Below, piece after piece: positions 11,436 to 23,560 of a stretch of 64,000 bases of DNA. The translations under genes and the position numbers were made by a program. The notes beneath the pieces are model-generated. The model was given only the letters and a program-made list of their open reading frames with translations. It was not told where the DNA came from and did no database searches. Each line of letters starts with the position of its first letter. The stretch's first letter is position 1. Source of the DNA: Brachynemurus nebulosus (lineage: Eukaryota; Arthropoda; Insecta; Neuroptera; Myrmeleontidae); contig JAPWDM010000012.1 in the NCBI GenBank assembly GCA_035578155.1, forward strand, positions 11,848,501-11,912,500, in the 5' to 3' direction.

Positions 11436-12190
11436 TTGTGTCGCCTAGTATCAAAATCTACTAAATGCACTTTTCGAATTTTTTGATTTTTTAGGGCCAT
11501 TAATTTTTAAATGCAACAAGGCATATACCCCTTAACATTTTTTGTTGTAATTTTAACTGCTTACTAAAGAAATCTGCAACTGAAATATAACATAATTTCC
11601 AGATCCTGCTAAAATTACATTGAAAACTTTACAAATCCTGCTAAATACCCATACATAACCTATATTTTAGATTTTAACCGTTCAAATTTTAATTTTTTCA
11701 CTGACATGCGGGACGTACGAAGTATAAAATTATGTTTTCACGTAAAATTTGTATTTTAGTATTTATCTAAAATTTTAAATAATGAAATCCTAGATGTAAA
11801 TGAATTACTAAGTAAGCACTTTGGTTTTAAGTGACAAAATGAAAATAGTTTAAAATATTACAAAACAAATTGTATCGTCTAACCCTGATACATCCAATAT
11901 TGCTGAATCAAGTTCTTTTTAATAAATTTCCCTTATAATTTCTGTTTTAAAACGCATTTTATATAAATGTTACTATCAAAACCTAATAAATTCAAATAAG
12001 TTTAACTAAAAAAGGGGTAAAACGATAATTTTGTTTTTTTGGATAATAGTACTAATTATCTTTTTTACCTTGTTAGTTAATATAATTATGACTTTTTAAT
12101 CGAAAAATTAATTTTGAACTGAGTTATGGTTTTTTGCGATTTCTCACGATCTTTATAAAGTGGAATTAGTAGATTTTGATACTAGGCAAC
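11436..12190. repeat. Inverted-repeat pair enclosing ~750 bp
   Basis: GCCTAGTATCAAAATCTACT near 11441 reappears inverted as AGTAGATTTTGATACTAGGC near 12169. A few further bases on the outer side also agree. This could be the TIR pair of a MITE, but no target duplication was found. Nothing coding lies between. Confidence 0.5.
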
Positions 12191-12264
12191 TCATTTATTA
12201 GGAAATATTTTACAAAAAAGTTAATAAAGCAAGTGTTGAAAGGAGGTAAGCTTGCAATGATTGC

Positions 12265-12462
12265 CAGGCCCTACAAGACGGCGGAGTAGTCAGAGTTACA
12301 GCCCTGAGGCCCGAGCTTGAACAAGGTATCCTTCCTTAGCTACCGATAGGGGGCCCGGAAGAAAGTAAAAGGTGTTTTTCTTGCTCGTCACTTTTTGGGG
12401 GTGAAAAATTTTTAATAAATGTGGTTTTTTCCAGAGGCTCGTCATTTTTATCTACGGCCTTG
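12265..12462. mobile_element. hAT MITE, 'CAGGSCC' family
   Basis: Left end CAGGCCCTACAAGACGG and right end ...TCTACGGCCTTG. TSDs are ATGATTGC (12257-12264) and ATGATTGA (12463-12470), 7 of 8 identical. The interior resembles the MITEs at 43981 and 48237 (TTGCTCGTC, CACTTTTTGGGG). No coding. Confidence 0.8.
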
Positions 12463-13138
12463 ATGATTGATTCAAGGATTAATATTTTCATTGTTAAATT
12501 ACCCATCTATAGAAAAAAATTAATCAAGACATAATTTTGGCTTCAATAATTCTAAATTTTGAAGACGGATTCCTATAATGTGCTGAACAACAAATAAATG
12601 CGGGATTTTAAAAACAGGCTGTGCCAAAAAAAATTGAGTTAGACCCGAAAAGGGAATCTAAGTGCCATTGCCAACAATCTAGACAGCATCCTAAAATTTC
12701 TTTTTTTTTGGCACTTAGCCGGTTTTTGAAGTTCAGTCTTCAGACATGCAATAAATATTTTTCGATATTTCACTTCATTTTCGAGTTCTAATTTGACTTC
12801 GTCGGGCAATTTTTACTTCCATGACTCAAATTTGGCTTAGTTTTCGTAATGTATAAAATTTTTCAAGTATATTTTTATTTTGAGACAGTGAAAATAAAAG
12901 CTCTTCAAAAAAGTTAATATATTTCGAAAACTAGACGAAATATCTTTTGATCTACACTTCAAAATAGATTTGAGATCATAGAAATTAAAATCGTGTCCCA
13001 ATCCATTTCTGTAAAAACGTCTTTCCAACTTCCATTCCGAAAAAAACATTTTTCGGGTCAAAAATAGAAAAGTTGGTCTGAGAACTCTGACTTTTTGTCA
13101 AAAAGTTATAGTTGATGGTCGATTTACTATGCATCCAG

Positions 13139-13441
13139 TCCTGAAAACTCAGCTTTATTTATAGTCCCGATAGACTAACTTATGATTCCCCCTCTATGAA
13201 ATTGCTCCCCCCCCCGAAATGCATGGTTATATGTACGGACAAAACAGGGATGCTTTTAGACTTACACAATCAATATAATATACCTATGTACTGAGAAAGA
13301 TCATCTTCTTCCTGAAAATCCAATTTTACACTCGCGATAGACTTTCTTACGAGCCCCCTCTAAAGAAGCCCCCCCCCAAATGCATGGTTGTGTGTACGGA
13401 TAAAACATGGACCCTTTTATTAGACTTACACAATCAATATA
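13139..13441. repeat. Tandem duplication, ~171-bp unit
   Basis: Two direct units share CCTGAAAA, GATAGAC, CCCCCTCTA-AA, the C-runs, AAATGCATGGTT and AGACTTACACAATCAATATA. The second unit is split by the TA-flanked element 13442-14257. Its tail resumes at 14258 with CCTATGTAC...GAAAGATCATCTTCTT. Confidence 0.8.
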
Positions 13442-14257
13442 CCGTAAAACCGATAAGACCCGGACACTTTTTAACATTTTTTGGTTAATTTTATATTTAT
13501 ACATGTTTCCGTCATAGATATCACCAATAAAAATATTACCATTAGAAAGAGTGTATATCATTTGTTATATCCCTGACCCATTTGTTTCGTTACAAGTAAA
13601 AGTGAAAAAAATAAAAAATAATTAGTAAGTGTCCGGGTCTACACCCTAAATCCGTCTTGACCCGCACCCTTACTTAAATAATGTAATAACATGCAAACTA
13701 ACCTCTCCCGTTGGGTTTAGAACAGTGTTTTATATCGTCTGATGTCTTTGAACCTGTCAAAGACTTCAAAATATTTTGTGGGGTGGGAGAGGGCGCAATG
13801 CATAGTATGCCTCTCTATGAAGTAAACATACGATATGACACCAGAAGGAGGTATAGTGGGAGTTACAGCTGGTGCGAATCGCGGCCATAGTGTAATAAAC
13901 TGATGTGTCCAGGTCTAAACGGATATACATATATAACAAGTAATAATATATAGCAAATGATGCGCGATAAAATTCTGAACACATACATATCAAAACTAAA
14001 ACAATATGACAGTTATGATAGAAATTACATGTCTAAGTTAGACAGACATTTTATTTCTTTGAAAAACTGTAGGATAGTAATCCTGTAAAATGAGATAGTA
14101 AATGTTAAAATCCGTAGTTTTTATTGGTACAGCTGTTTAGACGATATTGTTCTCTCTCTAATGACGTCAAGAACAAATGTTTATTGCTGCAAGTTAATGT
14201 AGAAATTATTTGCTTTGAAGATTGGTGCAAAGTGTCCGGGTCTAGACGATTTTACGG
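13442..14257. mobile_element. TA-flanked TIR element, 'CCGTAAAACCG..GACCCGGACAC'
   Basis: The left TIR CCGTAAAACCGATAAGACCC (then GGACACTTT) pairs with AAAGTGTCCGGGTCTAGACG-ATTTTACGG at the right, with TA at both borders (13440-13441, 14258-14259). The tandem duplicate at about 13275-13310 preserves the uninterrupted target (AATATACCTATGTAC), which proves insertion. The subterminal words GTGTCCGGGTCTA and TGTCCAGGTCTAAACGG resemble the binding-site repeats of pogo-type elements. No transposase is seen. Confidence 0.8.
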
Positions 14258-14689
14258 TACCTATGTACATATTGAGAAAGATCATCTTCTTTCGCACAAA
14301 GATCTATTCTATATATTTGTGTGTGTATAAATTTAAATGAGTCCGCTATGCGCTTGTTAATGATGAATTGCTGGTGCACTGACCTTATACCTTACACCTT
14401 ACAGAAATTAATTATCCAATGTGTTTTGTTGTATATACCTATAATAATATGATGCATTAAACATAGGTATAACATCAGAAAGACGAACGATCGAGGTGCT
14501 TTTGCACCTTTTGCACTGTCATGGGAATTCTACATATACCGTATTAAAAATACAGTGTCGTATTTGCATGTAATGTCATCTTTGATATTAATGAACATTA
14601 TCGAAATTTGATATTCGAACTAGAATTTTCATAGTCACCAGTTTCTATAGTAATAATCTGTTTTCTATGAATTTTGGAAGGTAGATGAA

Positions 14690-15204
14690 CAGCTAAACCT
14701 TTTTTTATGCTGTGGATCGGGACCGTATGAAAAAAATTGCACAAAAAAAAAATATTCAAAAACTTAGTTAATTCGGTCCAGGCTGTAAAAGAACTTTTTT
14801 TATGCGATCCCAATCCACCGCTATTTCGATATTTTTTTATGCGGTGAATAATACATAACTAAAAATGCTAAAAATTCCACAATTTCCTTAGAAGTTGCTT
14901 TTCCAAACAAGATAAAGCGTGAGAACATTTTCATTTCATTTTTACAATATTATCAAAATTGTGATAAATACATCTGTAAAAAAACTTAATGATGCAATAA
15001 CTTACATATATTATTATACAATGTACTGATTAAATGTTTAAAAACCAATAATGAGTGATTTTATCAAAGTAAATTATCACAATTAATGTGTAAGTGTCTT
15101 ACTTTCTTTTGCTTTCGATTAACTTTACACACTTTAATAGCCATTTTTTCAAAAACTGCATAAAAAAGTAGCACAAAAAAATCGCATAAAAAAAGACTCA
15201 GCTG
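14690..15204. mobile_element. TA-flanked MITE, 'TATGCGGTGGATAGGGACC' family, copy 3
   Basis: Left end CAGCTAAACCTTTTTTTATG and right end AAAAAAAGACTCAGCTG, followed by TA (15205-15206). The left TA has mutated to AA. The core GATGCAATAACTTA and the end words match copies 1 and 2. Confidence 0.8.
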
Positions 15205-15230
15205 TACATTATTGCGTCACCCAGTTTCTT

Positions 15231-15234
<4 letters not shown>

Positions 15235-15304
<70 letters not shown>
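15235..15304. repeat. (TA)n microsatellite, left of a TIR element
   Basis: About 35 TA units, ending exactly where the TIR element 15305-15760 starts. Confidence 0.95.
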
Positions 15305-15305
<1 letters not shown>

Positions 15306-15757
15306 TGTGTGAGTTTTTCGAGAGTTGCCATTTTTATTACAGCCAAACCGCTGATTTAATCGAAAAATTGTTCAAATAAGAGTTGTAGATATCGACGGGA
15401 GCAACCGATTACTATAGTCAGGAGCTTGATAGCTCTTATTGTTTTCGAGTTATGATACAAACTTATAGATTCTTAAATGAGACTATATATTAATTTTTCG
15501 ATAAAACTGATCTAATGCATTAATTAACAACATAAATGAACAAAAAAAAATTTTTTGCCAAAGTTTAATTTTTTAATTTTTCACCTATTTATCAGTTCGG
15601 TGGTAAAAATATGCATATGTACTTGAGGCTACTTCAACCGATAGTGTTTTTCTTGGTTACATTTCCATTACATCCAAGAAAAGAACCTTTTCCAGCACAA
15701 TTTTTATCATAAAAATTTGGTTGTAATAGAAATAGCAACTCTCAAAAAACTCACATG

Positions 15758-15760
<3 letters not shown>
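15305..15760. mobile_element. TIR element inserted in or bordered by (TA)n
   Basis: The left end CTGTGTGAGTTTTTCGAGAG-TTGCCATTTTTATTAC pairs with the right GTAATAGAAATAGCAACTCT-CAAAAAACTCACATGGTG, about 38 bases of TIR. Both ends meet (TA)n runs. A diverged relative of the interior lies just outside at about 15820-15940 (compare GCAACCGATTACTATAGTCA and GCAATCGATTGCTATCACCA). No coding region. Confidence 0.75.

Positions 15761-15811
<51 letters not shown>
15761..15811. repeat. (TA)n microsatellite, right of a TIR element
   Basis: About 25 TA units, immediately after the TIR element's right end. Confidence 0.95.
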
Positions 15812-15812
<1 letters not shown>

Positions 15813-16555
15813 TGAATTTTTTAAAGTTAAACTATTGACTTCATCAAAAAAATTTTCAGATATCGGCTATAGATTCCTCTAGAAGCAATCGATTGCTATC
15901 ACCAGGAGTTTTACAGTTCCTTTAATTATCGAGTTGTTCAGAAAAAGAGGTTTCAGTGGTAATATTATAATTAGAACAAATTTAGAATTATTTTACGACA
16001 CTCAGAAATAAAGTACTAATAAAAGCACAGAGCACACTATAAAAAATTGAACATAAATATGCAAATTTGATTTCTTTCTTTTTTGCAATAATAAATTAGT
16101 TATTAGAAGTATGTTTACATGGAAAAATAAAGCTTTGATTGTAATTTAATATAAAATTCATTCAAAGACTCTTTTGGGACAATAACGCGACACAGGTGAT
16201 TTATACATGTATCTTAAAAAAATAAATGCAATTGAAACAAGTTAGAACAATTCTACCATTATACTCTTGTTATCATACTTATTTAGAATCGTTTCTGTTT
16301 TGTAAGTAGTTCACTACACAGCCACCGTAATATTATAGATGTGTCTAGTATGCATAATAATTTATGCGGTATGTCCACAAGTACAGTTTTGACTTTATTG
16401 AATTAAAACTTGGTGCTGCGTTGTATTGAAATATATTTTTATTAATAGTTGCATGTGAAAAAGCAATAAAAATTGGGTGCATTTTATAAGTTTGACAACT
16501 TCAGTTCATATACACATTCATTTCGATACAATCATCTAAGAATATGCATATTGTA

Positions 16556-16790
16556 GGGGAGACAGGGGCATGTACTAATAGATTTTACTTTTTATTAATT
16601 TAACGGAAGTGAAACTAGTTAGAGATTTTTTTTGTAAACCTCATGAAGCATCAACTATCTGTCTATGACTTTTGATAAAAAAAAACACACATATCCATTG
16701 TATTTTCTACCGAAAATCAATTTCCAAAAAAAAAACATGTGCTTGTTAATACTTACCCCACTTTTGGGGTAAGTTTTACCCATTTAATTA
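16556..16790. mobile_element. Partial pogo-like element, 'GGGGAGACAGGGGCA' end
   Basis: TA (16554-16555) then GGGGAGACAGGGGCATGTAC closely resembles the TIR of the element at 46148-47785 (GGGGAGACTGGGGCACG). Internal motifs CTTACCCCACTTTTGGGGTA agree in style (ACTTTACCCCAC there). The right end was not found, so the limit given is approximate. Confidence 0.5.
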
Positions 16791-16972
16791 CTGATTTGCA
16801 ACCATTCTTAGACACAAAAACGGATGCGAGATAGAAATTTAATAAAAAAACACAATAAATACTAAAAATTTACTATTGCTATTATTGATATGATCATCCG
16901 TCTCACTTGCACTCATACACACATTTGACAGATGATTGGTTTTAAAATATTAATAGTATGCGTAGAAAAATA

Positions 16973-17076
16973 CACAACTGGACAAAAGTTTAAGACCGCA
17001 AAATAAAAGAAAAATCCTTCCATTAACTTCAGAAAAAACACGTACCGTGTGATCTTAAACTTTTGTGCCGGCAGTG
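16973..17076. mobile_element. Tc1-like mini-element (104 bp)
   Basis: TA, CACAACTGGACAAAAGTTTA, AGACCGC; on the right GTGATCTTAAACTTTTGTGC, CGGCAGTG, TA. The TIRs are about 30 bases and nearly meet, so this is an internally deleted Tc1/mariner copy. The end sequence CACTGCCGGCACAAAAGTTT is typical of Tc1. Confidence 0.75.
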
Positions 17077-17877
17077 TATATAAATGAAATTTTAAAAAAA
17101 TTATGTATTTATGTTTACAGATACCATGCGCGTGAGTTATAAATGTTTTTGTAATGTACATTATGTCTAGATCGATATTCAGTGTACAGTTAACGTCAAA
17201 AATATTCGTAAATTCAGTCACGTGAAGTTAAAAGGGACGGTTAAATTATATAGAAAAGAACGCCTTGTTGGTACAGACAGTGTCCGAAACTGTTTTCTTG
17301 TAGTGTACTATTGGAGGATAGATAACTAATAGACTTTTAGAATCACTATTATTAAACCTATGCGTATGAAACCTCGACTTCTTTATTTTAATAATTTTAT
17401 ATTATAGACATCGCACGATATCAGAATTATTGTTTGTTGTATTTACCTTTTATAAAATTTATAAATAATATTTTTATCTTTTGAGAAACGGTAATTTATG
17501 CATATAAAACATTGTCTGATGCTCTGAAACCATTACATATTTTATTATTTATTGTAAAAACCGCGTATGCGCTGAAAATAAAGTAGAATTTGATGTATTG
17601 TAAATTTTCAAGTCATCTTTTTAAAATTTGTACAGCTTAAGGTGGTTGATCCGATTACTTTCGAGAGTCACCGATCGCCTTACCACTAACACGGAAAGGT
17701 TCCGGTATGGTCGTCATCGATTAGAATCAAATTTCGTCTGCCAGTAGAGCATAATATCAATATTAAAAATTTACAATATTAAGGTCCACCTCTCAAAAAC
17801 ACAGCAAATATTTTTATTTAAAATTTGGACAAAAATTTAAGTAAAATATAATCAAGTTATTTATTATGTTTCGTCAA

Positions 17878-17950
17878 AATGGGTATAACTCGGCGGTAAG
17901 GCATCGGAGTGCGGATAGTGGGATACCGGGATCGAATCCCAGTACAAGTG
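17878..17950 (+). repeat. tRNA-like sequence (SINE head)
   Basis: The T-arm-like piece ACCGGG-ATCGAAT-CCCAGT pairs at five of six positions and contains a box B (GGATCGAATCC). An upstream GGTATAACTCGGCGGTAAGG resembles a D arm and box A. There is no matching acceptor stem, so a tRNA-derived SINE is more likely than a tRNA gene. Confidence 0.5.
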
Positions 17951-18207
17951 ATTAATTTTTTTTTTAATAACAATTAATTTATTAATTATGTTAACAAAAT
18001 TAAATTCCGAAATATTACTTGTCGCAAAATTAATGAGTTAATATAATTTTCGTAAAAACTTTTTTTTCGATATGAGTATGAACCTCTTCTTGTAAGCTGC
18101 ATTCTTTTAATAGGAAAAGCATTTATTTTCGCTATGTGATTTTTAATTAAAATAATAATTTGATAATACATACGAAAATGTTGTGTCCACGAATGGCTTT
18201 GGAAGAG

Positions 18208-18270
18208 GGATCGGTGGTCTAAACACTTGATTGATTATGACGAATGGTGGGTTCAAATCTCAGCCGATCC
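18208..18270 (+). repeat. tRNA-like sequence with perfect 7-bp acceptor stem
   Basis: GGATCGG (18208-18214) and CCGATCC (18264-18270) are perfect complements placed like a tRNA acceptor stem. Box B GGTTCAAATCT is in the right place before the 3' strand, and TGGTCTAAA resembles the start of box A. The total of 63 nt is short, and no proper D or anticodon arm folds by eye. It is best read as a degenerate tRNA or SINE head. Confidence 0.5.
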
Positions 18271-18544
18271 AGTTTGGTAATTTTTCAATCAATTAAAACA
18301 ATAATTTGGTCATATATACCAAAGTAAATTTTGTGCTCAAGTTTCAGTTTAACTGGACATTAAGTGTTCATATGGATTTTGACGTGTGTTTAAATACGAA
18401 CGAAAGGTCGCCATACTCAATAATATTCACAAGTACTCGCTAGTTGGTACCTATACTGAAATTAAAATAATATATACAAGTTACAAAATCGCAACTTAGC
18501 ACACAGAAAATTTCGAAAAATTAGAAATTTTTTTCTGATAGTAT

Positions 18545-19072
18545 TCACACGAAAATCAGTCTTGGCTGGGTTATTAAAAAATGAAACTAAAAAAAATTAA
18601 ATACTATTACTTTGCGAGAATAAATATTTGACGGTTTTTGAAATTTGATAGCACTTTTAAACGACCAACTACCTTAACAGAAAGCATCAACTGCCTTAAA
18701 ACAAAACAATATTGACTGTGCGATTAAATCAAATGTAAAAAAAAAAAAAAAAAAAAAAAACAAAAGAAAAAAAACAAAACAACAATTTACAAGTTTTTAA
18801 TGTAAAAAACAAATTATTATTGTTTTTATTCAGACTTGGCTGGGCCAACTTAAAAAAAAATTAAATGCTATTAGTTTGCTAGAATATTGAAATTTGAAAG
18901 CACTTTTAAACTATCAACTACCTTAACAGAAAGCATCAACTGCCTTAAAACAAAGCAATATTGACTGCGCGGTTAAATCAAATGTAAAAAAATAAAACAA
19001 AAGAAAAAAAGAACAAAACAACAAGTTTTTAATGTAAAAAACAAATTATTATTGTTTTTATTCGCAAAAATT
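18545..19072. repeat. Direct duplication, ~270-bp unit
   Basis: Two adjacent units share CAGWCTTGGCTGGG, AAATTAAATRCTATTA, CAACTACCTTAACAGAAAGC, ATCAACTGCCTTAAAACAAA and ACAAATTATTATTGTTTTTA. The first unit contains a long A run at 18737-18760. The duplication straddles the right border of the TTAA element, so it arose after that insertion or by unequal exchange. Confidence 0.8.
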
Positions 19073-19771
19073 TCTTGATAATAAAATTATGTACAATATT
19101 TTAAAATTACAAAACCAATAATTTAAATTACATTTAAAACCACTATAAATCTACACGAAGGCGCGTACCCGTGAGTATTATTGATGTCTATAATTGAAGA
19201 TGTTCAGCATTTGCAATGTTCATTCTTTTGTCTTTTACAATTTGTTTTGTTTTTCGAAAAGTTGATATTCGATTATTCTTTTTTTTTTTTAAATCCATTC
19301 AATATAAGTTGACAAATCATTCCTACATTTTTGTGAAATTATTTGCTTGGATTTCGACGTTGAAACCAACACGAAAACAATAAAATCATACAAGAGTTCT
19401 GTACTTCAATAGAAGTACTAATATTAAAAATCTCGTGGTAGGAGCGCTGTGAAGAGTTTTAAAAGGTTTAAAAGTCTGAAGCTTAAAAGCCCCCAAATCC
19501 CTCCAAAAGGTAAAAATGTGTGTGAATGTAATAGAAATCGAACTTTTAACAATTCATTAGAAAAATTTTATACTTGATGACGTCATCATGTATAAATATT
19601 CAATTTTTTTAAAGTGATTAAAAGCCGTAATATTTTAATGATATAGATTTATGAAATAGCAATCTATTTGTAGGATTCTACCTGCTTTTTTTCCAATTTT
19701 TACAAAATTGAAAGCGTGGAAAGATTCTGAAATTTTTATTTCCTGAAGAAATTATATTATTCTGATACTAA

Positions 19772-20197
19772 GGCCCGATTTACATCAACGCTCTGCTCTC
19801 ACTCCGATATCACTACGCTCCCGATTCGATATAATCTTGTTGTGTTCACATTACAGTGCTGATAACATGCTGGTACCTATTCGTTCTCTATTCACATTAT
19901 AATGGTGCTCTGGGTACACTCCCAGTTCGGTCTCAGTTCGATACAAATATCTTTTCATAACAACTGAATGCAAGCGGAGTGGAGTGGAATCAAAAGAGTG
20001 TTTACACTATAGGTACAAGCCATAACACGTCTGATATCGCTCCAATAAAATATTACCTGAGTGGTATTGATATTGGAGTGACATTGAAGCGAGAGCCGAC
20101 CGTGACTGATATCGGACCGATATGAGAGCGATGTTGTGAATACACTCATTGTTATTGTGTATTGTGTATTGAGCAGAGCGTTAATGTAAATCGGGCC
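19772..20197. mobile_element. PIF/Harbinger-type MITE (426 bp)
   Basis: The TIR GGCCCGATTTACATCAACGC-TCTGCTC pairs with the right end GAGCAGAGCGTTAATGTAAA-TCGGGCC, 27 bases with one mismatch. Both borders are TAA (19769-19771, 20198-20200). A 3-bp TAA target and a TIR beginning GG(C/G) are hallmarks of PIF/Harbinger. No coding. Confidence 0.88.
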
Positions 20198-20747
20198 TAA
20201 AACTAAAAATTTCATGTTTGAATATTATTCCAATTATTAATTTTTATCAAACAATTTCGAACAAATTTTTAAATACTTATGTCAAAAAAATTATAAGCGT
20301 ATGAAGCGGTTGAAGTGAAACTTCTATTTCGTCATATTAGTGTTATTGTCTCCGTTACAGGGTTGTCCTCACTATTGAAGTTGCAATAGCTCAAACTTGA
20401 ACAATGGCTCCAAAACCAAACTCTAATTGTTACAAATATTACTTACGCATATATGTATACACGACCAGATACATTTTACATAGCGATGGGATCGTTGGAA
20501 TTTAAAAAAATCGATAATTCGATTTTTTAAATAATTAATAACTTAATAAAAAATTAAGTACAATAGAATAAAGGACAATTTTGTGAAGAGCGTTTATCCC
20601 TGGTCACTTAACAGATTTCGACAAGTAGAGTGTCTATCAATGCCATGAATAATTTGAATTCCTCAGTGCTAGTCCCAACTATACGAAATATGAAAGTGAG
20701 AAATGGATAGTCTTTAGTATATGTAGAAGTAACCATACTATTAGATA

Positions 20748-21423
<676 letters not shown>

Positions 21424-22635
21424 TACTAGCAAATACTTCGGATTATATCATTCGATTTTTTCCAAAATCGCTCATAATTCAAGAAATCGATCATGCCCAA
21501 CACTAATTCCACATTCACATTCAATCACAAATGTGGCTGACTATCATGGCTGACTGGCACTTTGTAGGTATTAGCTTTATGGATTGTGGCATTTTTTTTC
21601 GTTTCCACTTTTCAATTGTATTGATAATATTTACATTTATTTGCACTTAAGAGGCCCGCTCTACACGAACGACAACAAAGTACTCCACCTAGTGGTGTGT
21701 ATGTGTTGTGTTTTATGTGATAGACGCTCAATATATTGATCAATAAATCGTATTAAATCAATAGAAAGTTATGCGTGTAAAGAAAAAATTGTACAATATC
21801 CCGACGATATTATACATTTTTGTAAAAAAAAAATCGTAGTTTTTTTGATTTTAAAATAAGTGTATAACTGTTCTATTCAAATGGGTGTATTATTACCACA
21901 CACGTTGAATAATGTTGCAATTACATAATTCTTCAACAAGTGAGGTTAGATAAGGTTAGATTTTATGAGACAAGTCGTAGTAAGACGTATATATGCTTGA
22001 TTTGATGTTTAAGTGCATTGGTAATTAGTTAACCAACTAATGAGTTTATTTATAATGAATTCATTATTGTTCATAGATGATCATTGACGGTTGTACAGAA
22101 AGTTAAAAGTGTGCACTTTCATTATTTTTAAAAATATTTTTATTGGTATAGCTCTAGCTAGTTAGTTGGGCCATTGTTCGCAGTCAGACCCCGCCGTCAT
22201 AACATTTAAAATAATTCTAATAAATTATTCCTTTATAATAACCAGTGTGAGGCCATCTACACACAAATGAAATAACAATTATTTGTTTTGACTAATCGGT
22301 AATGAATGGGTCCGCGTGACCCTCAAAGATCTATGAATCAAATTTGCATAAAATTTACATATATATCGATTGCATGCGTGCGTGTGAATTCAATAAGTGT
22401 TTAAATGCAAGAAATTTAGTAATACCATAGCATAAAGTCTACTAGGGCCGAAAATCAAAATTAAAATTTTAATTTATACCTACATATAATAAAATTGTAA
22501 TGAGACCATTTCTGTACATGGAATATTTTTTGAAAATTGTACTGATACTGTCAATAGTTATCGATGTAGATTTTTCAATTTCAAATATTATCGAGTGCTT
22601 GTGAGTAGATACCAAAACAGCGATTTTTATTATTT

Positions 22636-23216
22636 TTGTCTGTCTGTCTGTCTGTCTGTCTGTTCACGCATCACGCAAAAACTATTGGACGGATTTTAAT
22701 GAAATTTGGTATGATGATAACTTATTACGTGGGTCAACATCTAAAATACTTTTTACTCCGGGAAAATTTCTTATTCCGACGGGAAAATGGAAAAACCATT
22801 TTGTGCATGTGCACGTATTACGCAAAAACTGCTAGACGGATTTTGATGAAATTTAGTGTGATGATAACTTATTACCTAGGGCAACATTTAAGATACTTTT
22901 TACTCCGGGAAAATGCCTCGTTTCCACGGGAAAATAGAAAAACCATTTTGTGCATGTGCACGTATTACGCAAAAACTATTCGACGGATTTTGATGATATT
23001 TGGTGTGGTGATAACCCATTACTTGGGTCAACATTTAAGATACTTTTTACTCCGGGAAAATTCCTCATTCCCACGGAAAAATGGAAAAACCATTTTGAGC
23101 ATGTACATGCATTACACAAAAATTATTATTCTTTGCAAGTTCTGTATAATTATTACACTTACATACTTATTGATTATAACAATGCTTTGCGCGAACGACG
23201 TCGCGGGTACGGCTAG
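22636..23216 (+). mobile_element. Helitron-like element with three ~146-bp internal repeats
   Basis: A TCTG/CTGT run (22638-22662) precedes three tandem units (from about 22670, 22815, 22960). Each unit has words like GCAAAAACTATTGGACGGAT, GATGATAACTTATTAC and TTTTTACTCCGGGAAAAT. The 3' end has the hairpin GCGCGAACGACGTCGC, then GGGTACGGCTAG, with CTAG followed by T, the CTRR-type end of a Helitron. Similar sequences with GCGGACGAAGTCGCGGGCA are common in insects. The 5' end was not fixed. A 227-codon open frame across the repeats is a by-product of their shared length. Confidence 0.6.
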
Positions 23217-23353
23217 TATATTAATATATTTCCAGATTACTACAGTGTTTTTACACTATTTTCAAAACAAATTCGCCAAGTGTGTGTTGTGCACGCATCA
23301 AATTAGGACTCTTCAGTAGTTTTTTATAGCTTTCGAAATAAAATATAGATCAT

Positions 23354-23560
23354 CTAACGTAGTTCCTTTGAGATAGTCAGATACAAAAGTATATCTAAAA
23401 AAATTTCTTTTATCAAAAATTAAATAATGTATTAATGTTCTTCAGTGATTATATTTGTATACCACTTGTTTTTTTTAATTTCCACGCGCCTATGTTGCAG
23501 CAGTATGAAAACATTGTTGAAAAAGCGTTGCAAAAACGTTGTAAAATGATACTTTTAATT
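23354..23560. repeat. Fragment of the TTAACGTAGT-ended repeat
   Basis: TAACGTAGTTCCTTTGAGAT and the following ~200 bases are homologous, inverted, to 49575-49767 (shared AAAATTAAATAATG, AAACATTGTTGAAAAAGCGT-like and GCAGCAGTATGAA-like words). Only one end is present. Just beyond, TTTCAAATGTTATCGAGTGC repeats a word from 22580. Confidence 0.55.

Larger units (their letters stand above)
17641..18673. mobile_element. TTAA-flanked element, 'GGTRGTTGRTC' family, with tRNA-like inserts
   Basis: TTAA (17637-17640) then GGTGGTTGATCCGATTAC on the left; on the right GACCAACTACC then TTAA (18674-18677). The same end word occurs at 18938, 42558-42763 and 49254-49767. Two tRNA-like sequences (17878-17950, 18208-18270) lie inside. 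A segment near 17670-17700 resembles the first of them in the opposite orientation. No protein is encoded. Confidence 0.6.

Noticed and set aside
22636..23319. 227-codon open frame on + strand
   Set aside because: It runs through three tandem copies of a Helitron-like repeat and has no recognisable domain. The length comes from repeat period, not selection.
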